Source of the DNA: Deltaproteobacteria bacterium
Lineage (GTDB): Bacteria > Desulfobacterota_B > Binatia > UBA9968
Direction of reading: 5' to 3'
Assembly (NCBI GenBank): GCA_005879255.1
Contig: VBKY01000357.1
Span: forward strand, 595-11,797
DNA length: 11,203 bases
Under the pieces are notes generated by a model. It made no database searches, was not told the origin of the DNA, and worked only from the letters and a program-made list of their open reading frames with translations. Each line of letters begins with the position of its first letter. The first letter of the stretch is position 1. This document shows positions 7,468 to 11,203 of this stretch, piece after piece. A program made the position numbers and the translations under genes.

Positions 7468-10400
7468 AAACAGCACCCGCCATCTGTTCAATCGTCGGCG
7501 ACTCGAACAGCGTACGCAACGGCAATTCGGTCGACAAACAACTACGAACGCGTGAAACGATTTGAGTGGCCAGAAGTGAATGTCCACCCAGATCGAAGAA
7601 GTTGTCGCGGATGCCGACTTTATCTACCTTAAGTAGCTCGGCCCATATTCTCGCGAGGGTGTCTTCTAAAGGCGTACGGGGTGCTTGGTAGGCATCCACC
7701 AAGTCAGGCCGATTTTGATCCGGCATTGGTAATGCTCGGCGGTCGACCTTGCCGTTAGGCGTCAGCGGCAATTCGTCCAGCGCCACCAAAGCGGATGGGA
7801 TCATGTATTCAGGTAGCTTCTGCTTGAGATATTTTCTCATTTCCGAGAGGTCGAATGACGCTTGCGGCTGCGCGACCACGTAGGCCACAAGGCGCTTGTC
7901 TCCAGATGTATCCTCTCGGACCATTACCGCAGAACTCTGAACCGAGCTGTGTTGACCCAGCACCGTCTCGATCTCGCCGAGTTCAATCCGATAGCCGCGA
8001 ATCTTCACCTGAGTGTCCGCGCGACCAATAAACTGGACGTTCCCGTCAGGCAAATAACGCGCAAGGTCGCCAGTCTTGTACAGTCGTTGCTCCGGCATTC
8101 CATCAAAGGAATGGCCGATAAATCTCTCCGCCGTCAGTTGCGGCCGGTTTAGATACCCGCGAGCGACTCCGTCGCCGCCGATGTAGATCTCTCCAACTAC
8201 CCCGATGGGAACAGGATTGCGGTGAGCATCGAGTATATAGACCCGGCTATTCGCGATCGGCTGCCCAATGGTTTGCGGGCCATCAGCGCTCCGACACATC
8301 CTTGTTGAGTAAGTCGTGGATTCGCTGGGCCCGTACAAATCGTGAACTTTCTGCACCGACGTCGACTCATAAATTCGCTGCACTAACTCGGGTGACAGTG
8401 GCTCCCCAGCAAGATTGATCACGAGCACCGAGGGTGGGATTGCATCCCGTCGCAGCAGTTCATTAATCGCTGATGGCACGGTGTTGACTAAGCTCACCTT
8501 GGATCTATTTGGGATTGTGGTCAGAGCAAGCGCATCTTTCGCTATGATGATCGTGCCGCCGCAGGTCAAGGGAGCGAATATCTCGAAGACTGATAGGTCG
8601 AAACAGATCGACGTGGAGGCCAGAACCCCGGATAGCTCTTCTTTACCAAAAGCAAAATGCGCCCAGGACAAGAATGCCACGGTGTTGCGGTGTTCAATGG
8701 CAACTCCTTTGGGTTGGCCGGTAGAGCCGGAGGTGTAAATCACATAAGCGAGATTGTCCGCCGTGGTAGTACTTTCAGGATTGGCGTTGCTTTCCCTGGC
8801 GATCAACTCCCAATCCCTGTCCAGGGATATCCGCTGCATGGGCCGATCAAGAATGGAAGATCGACAATCGCTATCATCCATTCTCGATCCTCCGTCCTCA
8901 AGTAGGCCTTCCTGAGTTAGTAGAACCGGTACCTGGGCATCTGCCAGCATGAACTCCAAAACCATCTCCATGGAGCGCGCAACACAAATGCCGACCAGCA
9001 CGCCGGGACCAACACCATGCCTGCGTAAGTAACGAGCGAGTTGGTTGGCGCGGTAATTGAGTTCTCGGTAAGTGAGTTGCTGGTCTTCAAAAACCACGGC
9101 GATGGCTTCCGGGGTTTTATCTACTTGAGTCTCAAACAGTTCTTGGATGCACTTGTCTTTCGGATATACGGTCTTGGTGTCGTTCCACTCGACCAGCAGT
9201 CGGTGCTTTTCAGCTTCGGTGAGCATTGGTAGATCCGAAACGCGCTGGTCCGGATTGGCGACAGCACCTTCAAGCAAGAGCCGAAGATGTCCAACCATGC
9301 GAGCGATCGTCGCGGCTTCAAATAGATCGGCATTATACCTCAGCCAGCCACGAAGGCCCGCCTGTTCCTCGACTATGTAGAGGTGCAAATCAAATCCTCC
9401 GACACCAGAACCGATATCAACCTCCCCTACCGCTAGACCGGTCAGTTCAAGGGGACATGCCGGGGTGTTCTGGAGGGCGAACGACGCCTGAAACAGAGGT
9501 GTGTGACTCATATTCCGCTGGGGCTGTAGTTCCTCGACCAACTTTTCAAACGGCAAGTCTTGGTGCTCGTATGCATCCAGGCAGATCCCCTTTACCCGGG
9601 CTAACAGCTCGAGAAACGTCGGGTTATCGGACAGGTCCGTGCGCAAGACCAACATGTTTAGAAAGAAACCAACCAAGCCTTCGAGTTCCCTGCGGCCTCG
9701 ACCCGCCACGGGAGACCCGATCGCCATGTCATTTTGCCCGGTGTAACGTTGCAGCAGCGTCTGATAGGCCGCAAGCAGTGTCATGAAAAGCGTAACACCG
9801 TGCTGATGACTCAATTTCTCGAGAGCTGCTGAAAGCGCCTCGGAAAGCGCAAAGGATTGTCTCGCGCCCCGAAAGGTTTGAACCGCAAGTCGCGGTCGAT
9901 CGTTAGGCAACTCCAATGTCGGCAAGCCCTTCAGCTGTAGTTTCCAATAGGCGATCTGCTCTTTGATAACTTCCCCCTGGAGCCACTCCCGCTGCCAGTG
10001 AGAAAAATCGGCGTATTGAACCGATAACTCTGGGAGCGGTGACGGCAACCCATTAGAGAATGCTTCGTAGAGCGCGGAAAGCTCCCGCGTAAGTATTCCC
10101 AAAGACCAACCGTCGAAAACGATGTGATGTAGCGTCAGAAGTAACCAGTGCTCATTCTCACTCAGGCGCACGAGTGCGACGCGTAACAACGGGCCAGAGG
10201 TGAGATCGAAAGGGCGTCGGGCTTCAGCGACGTAAAACTCTCTGATTTTAGAATCCCGATCCGTGGCCGAATCAAGTTGTTGCAGATCCACGATCGGTAC
10301 CTCGATGATCATTGATGGCAGAATGGTCTGAAACGGCCGGCCGTTCGCTGACTTGAAGACGGTGCGCAACGCCTCGTGGCGCTTGATGATCACATTGAAA

Positions 10401-11203
10401 CTTTGCTGCAACGCAGTTACGTTGAGTCTGCCCGTAAGGTGAAAAACAGAACAAAGGTTATAAGCACAACTCTCTGGCTCCAACTGATCCAGGAACCACA
10501 ACCGCTGCTGGGAAAACGAGAGAGGTAACTCCCCCTCTCTCGAAACGGAAACTATGGGAACGGTTCGTGTATTCTTTGGTTCACCACGGCGTGTTTCAAC
10601 CCATTCGGCCAAGCTGGCCGCAGTGGGAAGCTCAAATACGCGCCGCAGAGGCAGCTCCAGGTGAAAAGCCTCAAGGAGCCAGGAGACGAAACGGCTAGCC
10701 AGCAAAGAGTGTCCGCCCAAATCGACAAAGTTGTCGTGGATTCCAATGGGGAAAACATCCAAAAGTTCTTCCCAGATCTGAATCAGTTTTTGTTCCGTTA
10801 CATTCTGGGCGGGGACGTAGGGCCGGCCTACGTTGGGCCTTTTGTGATCTGGTAAAGGCAAAGCCCTGCGATCCAGCTTGCCGTTTGCTAAAGGGAGCGA
10901 CTTCAAAAACACAAAAGTTGACGGGACCATATAGTCGGGAAGTTCATTTCTTAGAAACTCGTTGAGATCGCTCACATTCAAAGCTGATTCTTGGCGCGGA
11001 ACCACGTAGCCCGCCAAATACTTTTCTCCAGGCCCACGGTCCCAAGCAGCGACTCCTGCATCCTTGATGATGGGATGTTCCAGTAGTGCTCGCTCCACTT
11101 CTCCAATATCCACTCGATATCCCCGGATTTTGACCATCAGATCCTTGCGGCCGTAGTGAATGACAAACCCATCAGGCGACATTTTGCCCCAATCGCCAGT
11201 GAG
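7364..11203 (-). CDS. Nonribosomal peptide synthetase, (A)-PCP-C-A-PCP, 5'-partial, frameshifted near its 3' end
   Basis: A multimodular NRPS that activates amino acids as adenylates, tethers them to phosphopantetheine carriers and forms peptide bonds. Residues are counted from the first codon at the window edge. The frame opens inside an A domain at motif A7 (LTGDWG), followed by A8 (GRKDLMVKIRGYR, about 18-30) and A10 (NGKLDRR, 106-112). PCP1 has DLGGHSL with Ser166. A complete condensation domain follows: SFSQQRLWFLDQ 229-240, RHEALRTVF 275-283, HHIVFDG 359-365 as the catalytic HHxxxDG, and IGSPVAGR about 495, resembling the LCL type. The second A domain has A1 LTYRELN 710-716, A3 YTSGSTG 823-829, A4 FDLS 868-871, A5 YGPSE 957-961, A7 YKTGD 1042-1046 and A10 NGKVDRR 1150-1156. 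PCP2 has GGHSL with Ser1209. The ten pocket positions read DLFNNALTYK, an alanine-type code as I recall it. About 25 residues around core A2 are missing near 748-751. After residue 1245 a one-base insertion ends the protein in about 35 unrelated residues. The domain calls are secure; activity of the last module is doubtful. Confidence 0.95.
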   Translation of the reverse strand, partial: LTGDWGKMSPDGFVIHYGRKDLMVKIRGYRVDIGEVERALLEHPIIKDAGVAAWDRGPGEKYLAGYVVPRQESALNVSDLNEFLRNELPDYMVPSTFVFLKSLPLANGKLDRRALPLPDHKRPNVGRPYVPAQNVTEQKLIQIWEELLDVFPIGIHDNFVDLGGHSLLASRFVSWLLEAFHLELPLRRVFELPTAASLAEWVETRRGEPKNTRTVPIVSVSREGELPLSFSQQRLWFLDQLEPESCAYNLCSVFHLTGRLNVTALQQSFNVIIKRHEALRTVFKSANGRPFQTILPSMIIEVPIVDLQQLDSATDRDSKIREFYVAEARRPFDLTSGPLLRVALVRLSENEHWLLLTLHHIVFDGWSLGILTRELSALYEAFSNGLPSPLPELSVQYADFSHWQREWLQGEVIKEQIAYWKLQLKGLPTLELPNDRPRLAVQTFRGARQSFALSEALSAALEKLSHQHGVTLFMTLLAAYQTLLQRYTGQNDMAIGSPVAGRGRRELEGLVGFFLNMLVLRTDLSDNPTFLELLARVKGICLDAYEHQDLPFEKLVEELQPQRNMSHTPLFQASFALQNTPACPLELTGLAVGEVDIGSGVGGFDLHLYIVEEQAGLRGWLRYNADLFEAATIARMVGHLRLLLEGAVANPDQRVSDLPMLTEAEKHRLLVEWNDTKTVYPKDKCIQELFETQVDKTPEAIAVVFEDQQLTYRELNYRANQLARYLRRHGVGPGVLVGICVARSMEMVLEFMLADAQVPVLLTQEGLLEDGGSRMDDSDCRSSILDRPMQRISLDRDWELIARESNANPESTTTADNLAYVIYTSGSTGQPKGVAIEHRNTVAFLSWAHFAFGKEELSGVLASTSICFDLSVFEIFAPLTCGGTIIIAKDALALTTIPNRSKVSLVNTVPSAINELLRRDAIPPSVLVINLAGEPLSPELVQRIYESTSVQKVHDLYGPSESTTYSTRMCRSADGPQTIGQPIANSRVYILDAHRNPVPIGVVGEIYIGGDGVARGYLNRPQLTAERFIGHSFDGMPEQRLYKTGDLARYLPDGNVQFIGRADTQVKIRGYRIELGEIETVLGQHSSVQSSAVMVREDTSGDKRLVAYVVAQPQASFDLSEMRKYLKQKLPEYMIPSALVALDELPLTPNGKVDRRALPMPDQNRPDLVDAYQAPRTPLEDTLARIWAELLKVDKVGIRDNFFDLGGHSLLATQIVSRVRSCLSTELPLRTLFESPTIEQMAGAVYEAQGKAISDGGDRMRSGLIEPAVGRRCKAASGR
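7468..7470 (-). other. Probable one-base insertion (frameshift site)
   Basis: In the coding strand the codons for Ala-Val are followed by TATGAAGCA. Deleting one T of the TTT run gives GTT ATG AAG CAC, which restores the tail conserved in the two paralogous proteins of this operon. The site is a short homopolymer, a common place for both real slippage mutations and base-calling errors. Confidence 0.8.
7482..7582 (-). repeat. PCP-coding repeat, copy 1 (end of the multimodular NRPS)
   Basis: This segment encodes the second half of PCP2. Bases 7482-7529 match 3584-3631 with one mismatch, and 7557-7582 match 3659-3684 exactly, at a constant offset of 3898. The stretch between the blocks is more diverged. 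The identity is higher than the rest of the paralogous A-PCP sequence and points to recent duplication or gene conversion between carrier domains. Confidence 0.8.

Noticed and set aside
7464..7474. Programmed ribosomal frameshift at the end of the multimodular NRPS.
   Set aside because: The message reads GCUGUUUAUGAA, without a clear slippery heptamer or evident stimulatory element, and such recoding is not typical of this family. A mutation or sequencing error is simpler.
9226..9786. Plus-strand open frame of 186 codons opposite the condensation domain.
   Set aside because: The antisense C and A sequence is continuous and conserved; the plus-strand frame has no recognisable domain or ribosome site.
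1..11203. Mobile element, CRISPR array or RNA gene.
   Set aside because: Almost all of the window is coding on one strand; there is no transposase, terminal inverted repeat, regularly spaced repeat or tRNA-like fold in the one short gap.

Overview
The window is the interior of a nonribosomal peptide synthetase (NRPS)-type locus. All supported genes lie on the minus strand and read right to left. Both ends are cut inside genes. Base composition is balanced and codon use looks even along the window. The short start/stop overlaps and large modular enzymes fit a Gram-negative-like environmental bacterium with rich secondary metabolism (for example Acidobacteria, Verrucomicrobia, Rhizobiales or Entotheonella-like lineages). 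I cannot fix the phylum from the sequence. No RNA gene, CRISPR array, transposase or integrase is visible.

Layout in transcription order: (1) 11203-7364, an NRPS entering from the right edge with the end of an adenylation (A) domain, a carrier (PCP), a condensation domain (C), a second A domain and a second PCP; a one-base frameshift at about 7468-7470 displaces its normal C-terminal tail, which continues in another frame to 7327. (2) 7334-6834, a 166-residue remnant of an A domain that has lost its ATP-binding P-loop. (3) 6837-3433, a 1134-residue fusion of a PaaK/CapK-like adenylate-forming domain, a divergent A domain and a PCP, with no C domain. (4) 3440-1530, a stand-alone divergent A-PCP protein. 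(5) 1436-1, an acyl-CoA synthetase-like enzyme cut by the left edge. The first four genes overlap by 4-8 bases (after correcting the frameshift), and the last follows a 93-base gap, so they look like one operon.

Working together (inference): the second module of gene 1 carries a complete alanine-type specificity code and would condense alanine onto the residue held on the preceding PCP. The downstream proteins carry three further putatively active adenylate-forming units on only two PCPs and have no C domain. They either load building blocks in trans or serve condensation domains outside the window. The A domains of genes 3 and 4 lack the aspartate that normally holds the substrate alpha-amino group, so they may not activate ordinary amino acids.

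Several lesions stand out: an in-frame loss of core A2 in the alanine module, the frameshift after its PCP, and the P-loop-less A fragment. Together they suggest a locus that is decaying or being rearranged, or else errors in the assembly. The unusual PaaK-like/A/PCP fusion and the accumulation of adenylating domains with one C domain are the most distinctive aspects.
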